Shown here: in pieces, positions 1 through 7,793 of the stretch
Position numbering within the stretch: position 1 is the stretch's first letter
Layout of the letters: every line of letters begins with the position of its first letter
NCBI RefSeq assembly: GCF_051433165.1
Contig: NZ_JBHMFS010000002.1
Location: 1-64,000 of the forward strand
Source: Falsiroseomonas sp051433165
GTDB taxonomy: Bacteria > Pseudomonadota > Alphaproteobacteria > Acetobacterales > Acetobacteraceae
Length of the DNA stretch: 64,000 nt
Reading direction: 5' to 3'
Notes under the pieces: model-generated
The model's database searches: none
What the model saw: only the letters and a program-made list of their open reading frames with translations
Told to the model about the DNA's origin: nothing
Translations under genes and position numbers: made by a program

Positions 1-29
1 CCCCCCCCCCCCCCCCCCCCCCCCCCCCC
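1..29. other. 29-base poly-C run, probable contig-end artefact
   Basis: The window opens with 29 consecutive C (poly-G on the minus strand). It lies inside the frame of a glycosyltransferase, where it would encode about nine consecutive glycines that no such domain needs. Runs of G at read ends are a known artefact of two-colour sequencing chemistry, so this is more likely assembly noise than sequence. The adjoining coding sequence is normal from base 30. Confidence 0.6.
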
Positions 30-795
30 AGGCCAGCGTCATGTCCGCAGCCGCGGCAATGCCGGGCAGGTGCTGTGCGCCCTTGGTCTGTTCCAGCCGC
101 CCAACGAACAGCAGCAGCGGCGCATCCGCCCGCAGCCCGAGTGCACCGCGCAGCGCCACGCGCAGCAGGGCGCGATCCGCCGAGGGCGGCAGCGGGGCCG
201 GATTATCCACCTGGGCGACGGCACCCTCCGGCAGCCCGAAGAAGCGCGCTGCGCGGCGTGCCCCCGGGGCGGAGACGGCGCACCAGACCGCCTGGTGCGC
301 GTGCAAGCCGGGCAGCGCTTCCGCGATGCCGCCGGGCATCGCCTCCGGCGCCAGATGCACGACCACCAGCCGCGGCAGCGCCGTGGCGGCGCGCAGCAGG
401 CCCAGCCCGGCATTGGGCCAGGGCAGGGGGATCAGCAGGACATCCGGCGCCAGCGCCGCGATCGCCGCATGCGTGGCGGCTTCCTGCGCCGCAATTTCAT
501 CCTCGGCGGGTATGCGGCCGGACCAGCCGATGGCGGCGGCGTGAAGGTGGGGCCGTGCCGGTCCGGGCGGCAGGGCGGCGGCGAGAGCCGGCATCAGGGC
601 TGGGTCGGCTACCAGCGTGACCCGCAGGCCCGGCTGGGCGGCGAGCCGGGCGGCGAGTTGCGCGGTATGCCCCTCCGTCCCGCCAAAGCGCGTCGACGGC
701 AGCAGGACCAGCACGTGGCCGAGCCGGCCGGTCGCGGCGCTCGGGGTGCCGGCGGCGTGTGGCGACGCGCCGCTCATCTGCTCGGGTCCTGGCAT
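1..795 (-). CDS. Glycosyltransferase family 4-like protein, 3'-truncated
   Basis: The gene runs off the left edge, so only the N-terminal 250 or so residues are seen. The start is ATG at 795, with a second in-frame ATG at 777. After a short N-terminal tail the protein enters a Rossmann-like donor fold (VLVLLPSTRFGGTEGHT, the glycine-rich N-terminal loop typical of GT4 enzymes). Later comes the linker strand LLLFVGRLEQTKGAQHL, the motif that opens the C-terminal nucleotide-sugar-binding domain. The family transfers a sugar from a nucleotide-sugar to a lipid or glycan at the cytoplasmic face of the membrane. It lies 69 bases downstream of a double glycosyltransferase on the same strand and is probably co-transcribed with it for a surface polysaccharide. 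Donor and acceptor cannot be read from the sequence. The last nine residues fall in the poly-C run and should not be trusted. Confidence 0.8.
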   Translation of the reverse strand, partial: MPGPEQMSGASPHAAGTPSAATGRLGHVLVLLPSTRFGGTEGHTAQLAARLAAQPGLRVTLVADPALMPALAAALPPGPARPHLHAAAIGWSGRIPAEDEIAAQEAATHAAIAALAPDVLLIPLPWPNAGLGLLRAATALPRLVVVHLAPEAMPGGIAEALPGLHAHQAVWCAVSAPGARRAARFFGLPEGAVAQVDNPAPLPPSADRALLRVALRGALGLRADAPLLLFVGRLEQTKGAQHLPGIAAAADMTLAWGGGGGGGGG

Positions 796-864
796 GCTGT
801 CACCGTAGCCGGGCCTTAGCGCGGCATGGAAGGTCACGCCAAGCCTGCCATCCGGCGGCGGGCC

Positions 865-3186
865 TCAGGCGCTGGCCTTGGCGGCGGGGCGGGGGATGCC
901 CCGCGCCAGGCCCGCCAGGTTCCGCATCGCCGGCGCCAGCGCCGCCGGGGCGAAGTGACGACGCCCGAAGGCCAGCGCCGCATCCCCCATCCGCGCCCGC
1001 GCCGCCGGGTCCAGCACCAGGGTAGCCAGCGCCGCGACGAAGCCGGCGCGGTCCTCCGCCAGGGCATAGGCCTGGCCGGCCCCGCCGGAGATGCCGTACA
1101 GCGCCTCCGCCGTCAGCACGCTGGGCAGGCCGTGGCTGAGATACTCCACCGTCTTGATCTTGAGGCCGCCGCCATAGAAGACCGGGTTAACCCCGATATG
1201 GAGGGTGGCGAGGAAATCCTCCGGCCGCGGCACCGCGCCATGCAGCACCACGCCGGGACGCCCGGGCGGCACCGCGGCGCAGACCGCGCCGGCCACATGC
1301 AGCTCCGCCCCCAGCGGCGCGATGGCGGGCCAGACCTGGTCCAGCAGCCAGACCAGCCCATCCCGGTTCATCGGGCTGTCACCGCCGAGGAAGCCGATCC
1401 GCACCGGCCCCTCCAACTGGCCCGCGGCGCGCGGCACCGGCTGCACCACGTGCGGCGCCAGCATCACCCGCCCGGGCAGCAGGGCCTCCAGCCAGTTGAA
1501 CTCATCCTGTTGAATGGCCAGAAGCTGGTCGAAGCCGGACAGGATCTGCAATTCCTCCTGCACGCTGATCTCGATGAAGTGGCGGCGGCCGAAATGGGCG
1601 AAGTTGCGCGCGCGCAGCGACATGATGTCGTGCGTATCCAGCACCTTCAGCACCGGCTGGTGAATGGCGTGGCGCAGATAGGACAGGCGGATGTATTCCA
1701 GCACCACCGCATGCGGCGGGTTGGCTGCTAGATGCTGGGCAAACAGCGGCAGCACGGCGGCGATCGTGGACCGCCGCTCGAACGGGGTCAGCGCGGGTGG
1801 CAGTCGCGCATCCGGCGTCGGCGGCAGCGCGTCGGTCGGGAAGAGGCGGGAACGGCCGCCCAGCAGCGCCTTCGCCTTGGTCTGTTCTGCTGGCGACATC
1901 GTGCCGATGAAGAACAGATCCAGGTCCATCTCCGTGCGTGCCGCGCGGGCGAGGGAGGCGATGCGGGCGTGGTTGCCCAGACGCTCCTCCCAGAAGCGCA
2001 GATCGGTGGCCAGCAGCGTGCGCGGCCGGTCCATGGCCAGGCGCAGCATGGCGGGGCTGGCCAGTTGCCGCTGCGCCGACGCCACCCGTGTGGCATAGCG
2101 GCGCCATAATGCCGCGGAGGCCTCCGCGATGGTGGGTCGCAGGGCCGGCTCCAACGCGGCGCGCTGCACCAGCCCGGCCAAGGCGGCGGCGTCTGCTGCG
2201 GCGTGCCAGGCAGCCTCCGGCTCCAGCCCGGCGAAAGCCTCCGCCGTGCCGGCCACCGGACGGCCGCGCGACAGCGCCTCCACCGTCTTGATCTTGAGGC
2301 CGGTGCCACCCTCATGCGGGTTCACCACGAGGTCTACCGCTGCATACAGCTCATCCGGGTCCTGCACCGGGCCGATCAGCGCCAGGCCGGGGGCCAGCTC
2401 CAGATGCTTTGCCGCGCTGCCGGCGATGCGGATCTCGGCGCCGGCGGCGGCCAGGGCCGGCAGGTCCAGCGCGGCCAGGAAGCGGTCCAGCGCGCGGGTG
2501 TTCATCGGGTTCGAGCTGCCGAGATAGCCAATGACGAAGCGGCCATCCGGCGCCCGCAGCGGCAGCGGTTGGCGGTCGCCGGCCGGGATGTGGCCGAGCG
2601 TCAGCACCGGCTTCGGGCTGTAGGCCTCGAAAGCTGCGCGCTCCTCATCCTGGATCGCCAGCACCACGTCGGCGCGGCCGAAGCCACGCGCTTCCTCCGC
2701 CTCCGTGGTGAAGTAGAAGGACGGAGTCAGGCCCAGCTCGCGCAGCCGCTTGTCGCGCCCGCCGAACTGGTCATGCGTGTCCAGCAGCTTCAGCACCGGC
2801 GCGGCGGCGCGAAGGTTGGGCGGCGGGAAGAAGGTGAAGGCGCGGCTGAGGAACACGTATTCCACCAGCACCATATCGAAGCCCGGCCGGCGCACCGCGA
2901 GCGCCGCCAGCTCCTCCTCCAGTGCCGGCTGCACCCAGTCATCTAGCCCGAATCGGGTGCCGAGGCTTGGCTTTTCCAGGGCGCGATCATGCGGCACCAG
3001 GATCAGCTCGTCCCAGGTATCTCGCATGGAGTCATGGTGTTCCGGCGCGACCTTCTCACGGTCCAGCAGGCAAAGCGTGATGCTGTGGCCGGCCGCCTTG
3101 AGGTCGGACAGCACGGCGTGGATGCGGGCGCGGTTGCCGGCATCCTGCGGGTGGCTCGGCGTGGGGGAGACGACCAGGATACGCAT
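865..3186 (-). CDS. Tandem two-domain glycosyltransferase (duplicated GT4-like)
   Basis: The protein has 773 residues; the start chosen is ATG at 3186, where it begins MRILVVSPTPSHPQDAGNR, a typical GT N-terminal strand. Longer in-frame starts upstream give low-complexity sequence. It contains two complete, homologous halves, about residues 1-398 and 399-773. Matching motifs recur in the same order: VLKLLDTHDQ and VLKVLDTHDI, IGYLGSSNPMN and IGFLGGDSPMN, and GLKIKTVEALSRG and GLKIKTVEYLSHG. The last is the acidic donor-binding motif near the C-terminus of GT4 domains. The halves have diverged strongly, so the duplication is old. There is no signal peptide or membrane helix, so it is predicted cytoplasmic or peripheral. 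Two active sites in one chain suggest addition of two sugars in succession, or one regulatory half; this is inference. It is divergent from rpsB. Confidence 0.85.
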   Translation of the reverse strand: MRILVVSPTPSHPQDAGNRARIHAVLSDLKAAGHSITLCLLDREKVAPEHHDSMRDTWDELILVPHDRALEKPSLGTRFGLDDWVQPALEEELAALAVRRPGFDMVLVEYVFLSRAFTFFPPPNLRAAAPVLKLLDTHDQFGGRDKRLRELGLTPSFYFTTEAEEARGFGRADVVLAIQDEERAAFEAYSPKPVLTLGHIPAGDRQPLPLRAPDGRFVIGYLGSSNPMNTRALDRFLAALDLPALAAAGAEIRIAGSAAKHLELAPGLALIGPVQDPDELYAAVDLVVNPHEGGTGLKIKTVEALSRGRPVAGTAEAFAGLEPEAAWHAAADAAALAGLVQRAALEPALRPTIAEASAALWRRYATRVASAQRQLASPAMLRLAMDRPRTLLATDLRFWEERLGNHARIASLARAARTEMDLDLFFIGTMSPAEQTKAKALLGGRSRLFPTDALPPTPDARLPPALTPFERRSTIAAVLPLFAQHLAANPPHAVVLEYIRLSYLRHAIHQPVLKVLDTHDIMSLRARNFAHFGRRHFIEISVQEELQILSGFDQLLAIQQDEFNWLEALLPGRVMLAPHVVQPVPRAAGQLEGPVRIGFLGGDSPMNRDGLVWLLDQVWPAIAPLGAELHVAGAVCAAVPPGRPGVVLHGAVPRPEDFLATLHIGVNPVFYGGGLKIKTVEYLSHGLPSVLTAEALYGISGGAGQAYALAEDRAGFVAALATLVLDPAARARMGDAALAFGRRHFAPAALAPAMRNLAGLARGIPRPAAKASA

Positions 3187-3483
3187 GGTGGGCTTGGGAT
3201 GTCCGGGAGGCGAGGCGGCAGGATAGGGGCGGGGGCCAGCGCCGCAAGCCCGCCCGTGGCAGCGGGCCTGGGGTTCGATCCCGCTGAAAGGGTTGCGGCC
3301 CCCGCCGTGGTGGGGCATACCGCGCCCGCCGGCCCAGGGTGCAAGCCCCGGGGCGGCAAATTCGCACGCGATGCACCTTCCGGGGGTTGCCCCGAGGGTC
3401 CGGTCCCCTCCCTTCGGTCTGATGGGCGGGGGCGGCAGCGCGGAGGTTCAACCGGACCACTGGAAGTAGAAAGGATTTCGCCG
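3187..3483. promoter_or_regulatory. Divergent intergenic region upstream of rpsB
   Basis: This 297-base non-coding region separates the glycosyltransferase gene (minus) from rpsB (plus). No convincing ORF is seen. A weak sigma70-like pair for rpsB, TTGCGG at 3293-3298 and CATACC at 3316-3321 with 17 bases between, is the best candidate I can find; each box matches consensus at only about three positions. A long GC-rich leader follows. The sequence AGAAAGGA at 3468-3475 is a good ribosome binding site eight bases before the rpsB ATG. A ribosomal-protein leader structure is possible but not demonstrated. Confidence 0.35.
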
Positions 3484-4350
3484 ATGGCGATGCCCGACGT
3501 CACCCTGCGCGGCCTGCTCGAAGCCGGCGTGCATTTCGGCCACCACACCCGCCGCTGGAACCCCCGGATGGCGCCCTACATCTTCGGCGTGCGCAACCAG
3601 GTCCATATCCTGGACCTGCAGCAGACCGTGCCGATGATGGACCGCGCGCTGCGGGCGATCCGTGACGTGGTGGCCGCTGGCGGCCGCGTGCTGCTGGTGG
3701 GCACGAAGAAGGCCGCCGCCGAATACGTCGCCGAAAGCGCCGCGCGCTGCGGCCAGTATTATGTGAACCACCGCTGGCTCGGCGGCATGCTGACCAACTG
3801 GAAGACCATCCAGGGCAGCATCAAGCGCCTGAAGCAGATGGAAGAGCAGCTCGGCGGCAACATCCAGGGCCTCACCAAGAAGGAAGTCCTGATGCTGACG
3901 CGGGAGCGCGAGAAGCTCGACCGCGCGCTCGGCGGCATCAAGGACATGGGCGGCCTGCCGGACATCATCTTCGTCATCGACACGGTGAAGGAGAAGCTGG
4001 CGATCGAGGAGGCCAACAAGCTCGGCATCCCGGTGGTCGCCGTGGTCGACAGCAACGCGGACCCGATGGGCATCGCCTATCCGATCCCGGGCAATGACGA
4101 CGCGATTCGCGCCATCCATTTGTATTGCGACAGCGTCGCCGGCGCGGTGCTGGACGGCATCTCGGCCGAGCTCGGCTCATCCGGCGCCGACCTCGGCGCG
4201 GCTGAGGAACTGGCACCCGAGGCGCTGCCGGACGTGTCCGACGTGCTGCCGGAGGCGCTCGCCGCCGAGATCAGCGCCGAGATCGCCGCCGAAGCGCCGG
4301 CCGCCGCGCCGATCGCGGAAGAGCCCGCCAAGGACGCCCCGGCGGCCTGA
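3484..4350 (+). CDS. rpsB: 30S ribosomal protein S2
   Basis: Structural protein of the small ribosomal subunit, needed for S1 and mRNA recruitment. It has 288 residues and starts at ATG 3484 after AGAAAGGA. Family hallmarks are LLEAGVHFGHHTRRWNP near the N-terminus, the RVLLVGTKKAA strand, the YYVNHRWLGGMLTN segment and the late IPVVAVVDSNADP motif. The core is normal; the last 50 or so residues are an Ala/Glu/Pro-rich tail, as in many alphaproteobacterial S2 proteins. It is first in the long plus-strand run and is followed by a perfect palindrome before tsf, the usual partner of rpsB. Confidence 0.98.
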   Translation: MAMPDVTLRGLLEAGVHFGHHTRRWNPRMAPYIFGVRNQVHILDLQQTVPMMDRALRAIRDVVAAGGRVLLVGTKKAAAEYVAESAARCGQYYVNHRWLGGMLTNWKTIQGSIKRLKQMEEQLGGNIQGLTKKEVLMLTREREKLDRALGGIKDMGGLPDIIFVIDTVKEKLAIEEANKLGIPVVAVVDSNADPMGIAYPIPGNDDAIRAIHLYCDSVAGAVLDGISAELGSSGADLGAAEELAPEALPDVSDVLPEALAAEISAEIAAEAPAAAPIAEEPAKDAPAA

Positions 4351-4355
4351 CGCTT

Positions 4356-4377
4356 TGCCCCCGGCATGCCGGGGGCA
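4356..4377 (+). terminator. Perfect 22-bp palindrome between rpsB and tsf (attenuator-like hairpin)
   Basis: The 22 bases are perfectly self-complementary and can form a stem of about nine GC-rich pairs with a small loop, six bases after the rpsB stop codon. No U tract follows, so it is not a standard intrinsic terminator. Its position fits a partial terminator or RNA-processing/stability hairpin that lowers tsf expression relative to rpsB or protects the rpsB 3' end. Confidence 0.6.
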
Positions 4378-4483
4378 GGTTGAGAACATCAGGCCGGGCG
4401 CCGCACGCCCGGCCGGCAGAGTTGGAAGGCCGCCCGGGCATGGCGCCCGCGCGGCCATGATGCGATGGACGGGGACGATCAAT

Positions 4484-5392
4484 ATGGCCGAGATCACCGC
4501 GGCGATGGTGCGCGAGCTTCGCGAGAAGACCGGCGCCGGCATGATGGACTGCAAGAAGGCGCTGGTGGAAGCCGCCGGCGACATGGAAGCGGCCATCGAC
4601 TGGCTGCGCAAGAAGGGCCTGTCGGCCGCCGCCAAGAAGTCCGGCCGTGTGGCCGCCGAGGGCCTCGTGGGCGTCGCCTCCGGCCCCAACACCGCGGCGA
4701 TGGTCGAGGTGAATGCCGAGACCGACTTCGTGGCGCGCAACGATGCCTTCCAGGCCTTCGTCGCCGAGGTGGCCAGCCTGGCCCTGTCCGTTGGCGATGA
4801 CGTGGAGGCGCTGAAGGCCGCGACCTTCCCCGGCACCCAGCACTCGACGCAGGAAGAACTGACCCGCCTGATCGCCACGATCGGCGAGAACATGACCATC
4901 CGCCGCGCCAAGGTGCTGCGCGTGCCGTCGGGCACCGTGGCCACCTACATGCACAATGCGGTGAAGCCGGGCCTCGGCAAGATCGGCGTGCTGGTCGCGC
5001 TGGAAGCCGCGAGCGAGATCGAGGCGCTGGAAGGCCTGGGCCGGCAGATCGGCATGCATGTCGCCGCCACCCGTCCGGATGCTCTGGATGTCGACGCCGT
5101 CGACCCCTCCGCGCTGGAGCGGGAGAAGGCGGTGCTGCGCGAGCAGGCGGCAGGTTCCGGCAAGAAGCCCGAGATCATCGAGAAGATGATCGAGGGCCGC
5201 ATCCGCAAGTACTACGAGGAAGTGGTGCTGCTGGAGCAGGTCTGGGTGCATGACGGCGAGACCCGCGTGCGCCAGGTGGTCGCGAAGGCCGGCGGCAAGC
5301 TGACCGGTTTCGCCCGCTTCCATCTGGGCGAGGGCATCGAGAAGGCGACCAGCGACTTCGCCGCCGAAGTGGCCGCCGCTGCCAAGGGCTGA
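4484..5392 (+). CDS. tsf: Elongation factor Ts
   Basis: Guanine-nucleotide exchange factor that regenerates EF-Tu-GTP in the cytoplasm. It has 302 residues. ATG 4484 is chosen because it gives the canonical start MAEITAAMVRELREKTGAGM and has GGGGA eight bases upstream; an in-frame ATG further upstream adds a non-conserved tail. The N-terminal UBA-like domain carries the MDCKKAL signature, followed by the ETDFVARN motif of the core that contacts EF-Tu. The C-terminal half has the coiled-coil dimerisation segment. Length and order after rpsB are typical. Confidence 0.98.
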   Translation: MAEITAAMVRELREKTGAGMMDCKKALVEAAGDMEAAIDWLRKKGLSAAAKKSGRVAAEGLVGVASGPNTAAMVEVNAETDFVARNDAFQAFVAEVASLALSVGDDVEALKAATFPGTQHSTQEELTRLIATIGENMTIRRAKVLRVPSGTVATYMHNAVKPGLGKIGVLVALEAASEIEALEGLGRQIGMHVAATRPDALDVDAVDPSALEREKAVLREQAAGSGKKPEIIEKMIEGRIRKYYEEVVLLEQVWVHDGETRVRQVVAKAGGKLTGFARFHLGEGIEKATSDFAAEVAAAAKG

Positions 5393-5535
5393 GCCGGCCC
5401 GCCGCGCCCGCGGCGTGACAGCCTGAGGCCTGGGTGAGGGTGCGGCCCGCCATGCGCGTGCTGCCCCTGCGCCTTGCCGCCGCCACGGTGCGCCGCCTAT
5501 GTTACGCAACGCCAGCCAGCCGGACACCGCAGACG

Positions 5536-6258
5536 ATGAGCAGACCCCCCCTCTATAAGCGCGTCCTGCTCAAGGTCTCCGGCGAGGCTCTGATGGGCAA
5601 TCGCGACTACGGCCTCGACATCGCCGTGCTGAAGAACATCGCGGAGGATATCCGGGATGTGGTGGCGCTCGGCGTCGAGGTCTGCATGGTGATCGGCGGC
5701 GGCAACATCTTCCGGGGTGTCGCGGGGGCCTCGGCTGGCATGGACCGCACGCAGGCCGATGCCATGGGCATGCTGGCCACCGTGATGAACGCGCTGGCCA
5801 TGCAGAACTGGTTGGAAAAGCTCGGCGTGCCGACCCGCGTGCAATCCGCCATCCCGATGGCCAGCCTGTGCGAGCCCTTCATCCGCCGCCGCGCCATGCG
5901 GCACATGGAGAAGGGCCGCGTGGTGATCTTCGCCGCCGGCACAGGCAACCCCTTCTTCACCACCGATACCGCCGCCGCGTTGCGCGCGAACGAGATGGGC
6001 TGCGATGCGCTGCTGAAGGGTACGCAGGTCGATGGCGTGTATTCCGCCGATCCGCGCAAGAACCCGAATGCCGAGCGCTACACGACCATCACCTATCTCG
6101 ATGTGCTCTCGCGCGACCTTGCGGTGATGGACGCCGCCGCCATCAGTCTGGCGCGGGAGAACAAGCTGCCGATCGTCGTGTTCAACATCCACGAGCCGGG
6201 TGCCTTCACCGCCGTCATGAATGGCGAAGGAAAGTTCACCACCGTGGTTGATCCATAG
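5536..6258 (+). CDS. pyrH: UMP kinase
   Basis: Phosphorylates UMP to UDP, the bacteria-specific step of pyrimidine nucleotide synthesis; family members are hexamers regulated by GTP and UTP. It has 240 residues and starts at ATG 5536 (MSRPPLYKRVLLKVSGEAL). Amino-acid kinase fold motifs are visible: KVSGEAL for phosphate binding, IGGGNIFRG for the nucleotide loop, and GTGNPFFTTDTAA for the acceptor site. It lies 143 bases after tsf, and a tandem repeat separates it from frr. The arrangement tsf-pyrH-frr-uppS is common in proteobacteria. Confidence 0.98.
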   Translation: MSRPPLYKRVLLKVSGEALMGNRDYGLDIAVLKNIAEDIRDVVALGVEVCMVIGGGNIFRGVAGASAGMDRTQADAMGMLATVMNALAMQNWLEKLGVPTRVQSAIPMASLCEPFIRRRAMRHMEKGRVVIFAAGTGNPFFTTDTAAALRANEMGCDALLKGTQVDGVYSADPRKNPNAERYTTITYLDVLSRDLAVMDAAAISLARENKLPIVVFNIHEPGAFTAVMNGEGKFTTVVDP

Positions 6259-6268
6259 ACCAGTTTCA

Positions 6269-6371
6269 GTCGCATTTTCCGGGTCGCCAGACTCGCGCCT
6301 GATTTGACGATGCTTCGTTCGTTTGTCGCATTTTCCGTGTCGTCAGGCTGGCGCCTGACTTGAAGATGCTT
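6269..6371 (+). repeat. Two tandem copies of a 47-bp element between pyrH and frr
   Basis: Copy 1 covers 6269-6315 and copy 2 covers 6325-6371, a period of 56 bases with six mismatches in 47. Both begin GTCGCATTTTCCG and end GATGCTT. Copy 2 contains the inverted pair GTCAGG/CCTGAC and could fold; copy 1 has a weaker version. The repeat fills almost the entire pyrH-frr spacer and ends immediately before the frr ribosome binding site. It is not coding. Role unknown: a processing or attenuation element, or a small repetitive extragenic element. Confidence 0.7.
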
Positions 6372-6387
6372 GAGGGGGAATCCGGGC

Positions 6388-6960
6388 ATGGCCGCCGACT
6401 TTGCCGAATACAAGCTCGAACTGCAGCGCCGGATGGATGGCGCGCTGGAAACGCTGAAGAAGGAATTCCAGGGCCTGCGGACCGGCCGCGCCAGCCCGGC
6501 GCTGCTGGAGCCGATCCGTGTCGAGGCCTACGGCAATGTTCAGCCGCTGGTACAGGTCTCCAACATCTCCGTCGCCGGGCCGGGGCTGCTGTCCGTGCAG
6601 GTCTGGGACAAATCCGTGGTGAAGGCGGTGGAGATCGCGATCCGCGATTCCGGCCTCGGCCTGAACCCGCAGACCGAGGGCCAGGTGATCCGCGTGCCCT
6701 TGCCGCCGCTGACCACGGAGCGGCGCAACGATCTTGTGAAGACCGCTTCCAAATATGCTGAGGCCAGCAAGGTTGCCATGCGCGGCGTCCGGCGCGATGC
6801 CATGGAGACCGTCAAGGGCTGGGAGAAGGACAAGAAGTCCGAGGTGTCCCAAGACGACGTGAAGCGTTGGACGGATGAGATCCAGAAGATGACCGACCAG
6901 AGCATCAAGACCGTCGATGCCACCTTCGCGGAGAAGGAAAAGGACATCCGGACAAACTGA
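6388..6960 (+). CDS. frr: Ribosome recycling factor
   Basis: Releases ribosomes from mRNA after termination, together with EF-G. It has 190 residues. ATG 6388 is chosen over the in-frame ATG at 6370 because GAGGGGGA lies eight bases upstream and the protein then begins MAADFAEYKLELQRRM. The three-helix bundle is recognisable: LRTGRASPALLEPIRVEAYG in the early helix and hinge, then the RRDAMETVKGWEKDKKSEVS helix and the KKSEVSQDDVKRWTDEIQKM stretch near the C-terminus. It is the usual neighbour of pyrH and uppS. Confidence 0.97.
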   Translation: MAADFAEYKLELQRRMDGALETLKKEFQGLRTGRASPALLEPIRVEAYGNVQPLVQVSNISVAGPGLLSVQVWDKSVVKAVEIAIRDSGLGLNPQTEGQVIRVPLPPLTTERRNDLVKTASKYAEASKVAMRGVRRDAMETVKGWEKDKKSEVSQDDVKRWTDEIQKMTDQSIKTVDATFAEKEKDIRTN

Positions 6961-6991
6961 TGGCAGGCTGGGCGGCTTGGACGGACGGGTG

Positions 6992-7780
6992 ATGAGCGCG
7001 GCGGCGAAGCCGCTGGGGCCGGCCGAGCAGCCGCTCGGCACGCCGGAATCGGCTGCGGAGCCGGCGCGCCCCGGCGCCGGCCTGCCGCAGCACATCGGCA
7101 TCATCATGGATGGCAACGGCCGCTGGGCCGCGTCACGCGGCCTGCCGCGCGCCCTCGGCCACAAGGCCGGCGCCGAGGCGGTGCGACGCACCATCGAGGC
7201 GACTGCGCGAGCCGGCATCGGCTGGCTGACCCTGTTCGCCTTCTCCTCCGAGAATTGGCAGCGCCCGGCGGATGAGGTGCGTGACCTGACCGGGCTGATG
7301 CGGATGTACCTCCGCTCCGAGGTCAGCAGCCTGGCGCGCGAAGGCATACGCCTCCGCGTCATCGGGGAACGGGAGCGTTTTGGCGCGGAGACCGTACGCG
7401 CGATCGGCGCGGCGGAGACCGCGACCGCCCACGGCACCCGCCTGAACCTGAATGTCGCCGTGTCCTATGGCGGGCGGGCGGAGATCGTGGCGGCGGCGCG
7501 AGACCTCGCGCGCCAGGTCGCCGCCGGGACGCTGGACCCCGAACAGGTGGACATGGCGACCTTCGCTCGGCAGCTCTCGACCGCCGGCATGCCGGACCCG
7601 GATCTCATCATCCGCACCAGCGGCGAGCAGCGGCTGTCCAACTTCCTGCTGTGGCAATCGGCCTATGCCGAGCTGGTCTTCCAGGATGTGCTGTGGCCGG
7701 ATTACGACGCGCCGCATCTGGCGCAGGCCATCGCCGAATTCGCCCGCCGCGAACGCCGCTACGGCCTTCGCGTCGCGTGA
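6992..7780 (+). CDS. uppS: Isoprenyl transferase (undecaprenyl diphosphate synthase)
   Basis: Adds isopentenyl units to farnesyl diphosphate in cis configuration to make the C55 lipid carrier used for peptidoglycan and O-antigen. It has 262 residues with ATG chosen at 6992; an adjacent in-frame GTG at 6989 is equally possible. After a 30-residue Ala/Pro-rich extension come the catalytic motif IIMDGNGRWA with its essential Asp, the FAFSSENW substrate motif, and the RTSGEQRLSNFLLWQSAYAE segment that binds diphosphate and supports dimerisation. It lies 31 bases after frr and 13 bases before cdsA. Confidence 0.96.
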   Translation: MSAAAKPLGPAEQPLGTPESAAEPARPGAGLPQHIGIIMDGNGRWAASRGLPRALGHKAGAEAVRRTIEATARAGIGWLTLFAFSSENWQRPADEVRDLTGLMRMYLRSEVSSLAREGIRLRVIGERERFGAETVRAIGAAETATAHGTRLNLNVAVSYGGRAEIVAAARDLARQVAAGTLDPEQVDMATFARQLSTAGMPDPDLIIRTSGEQRLSNFLLWQSAYAELVFQDVLWPDYDAPHLAQAIAEFARRERRYGLRVA

Positions 7781-7793
7781 TCCGGCTGGCGCG

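Noticed and set aside
826..1731. Plus-strand 301-codon frame opposite the double glycosyltransferase
   Set aside because: No conserved motif, strongly biased composition; the minus strand carries clear duplicated glycosyltransferase domains.
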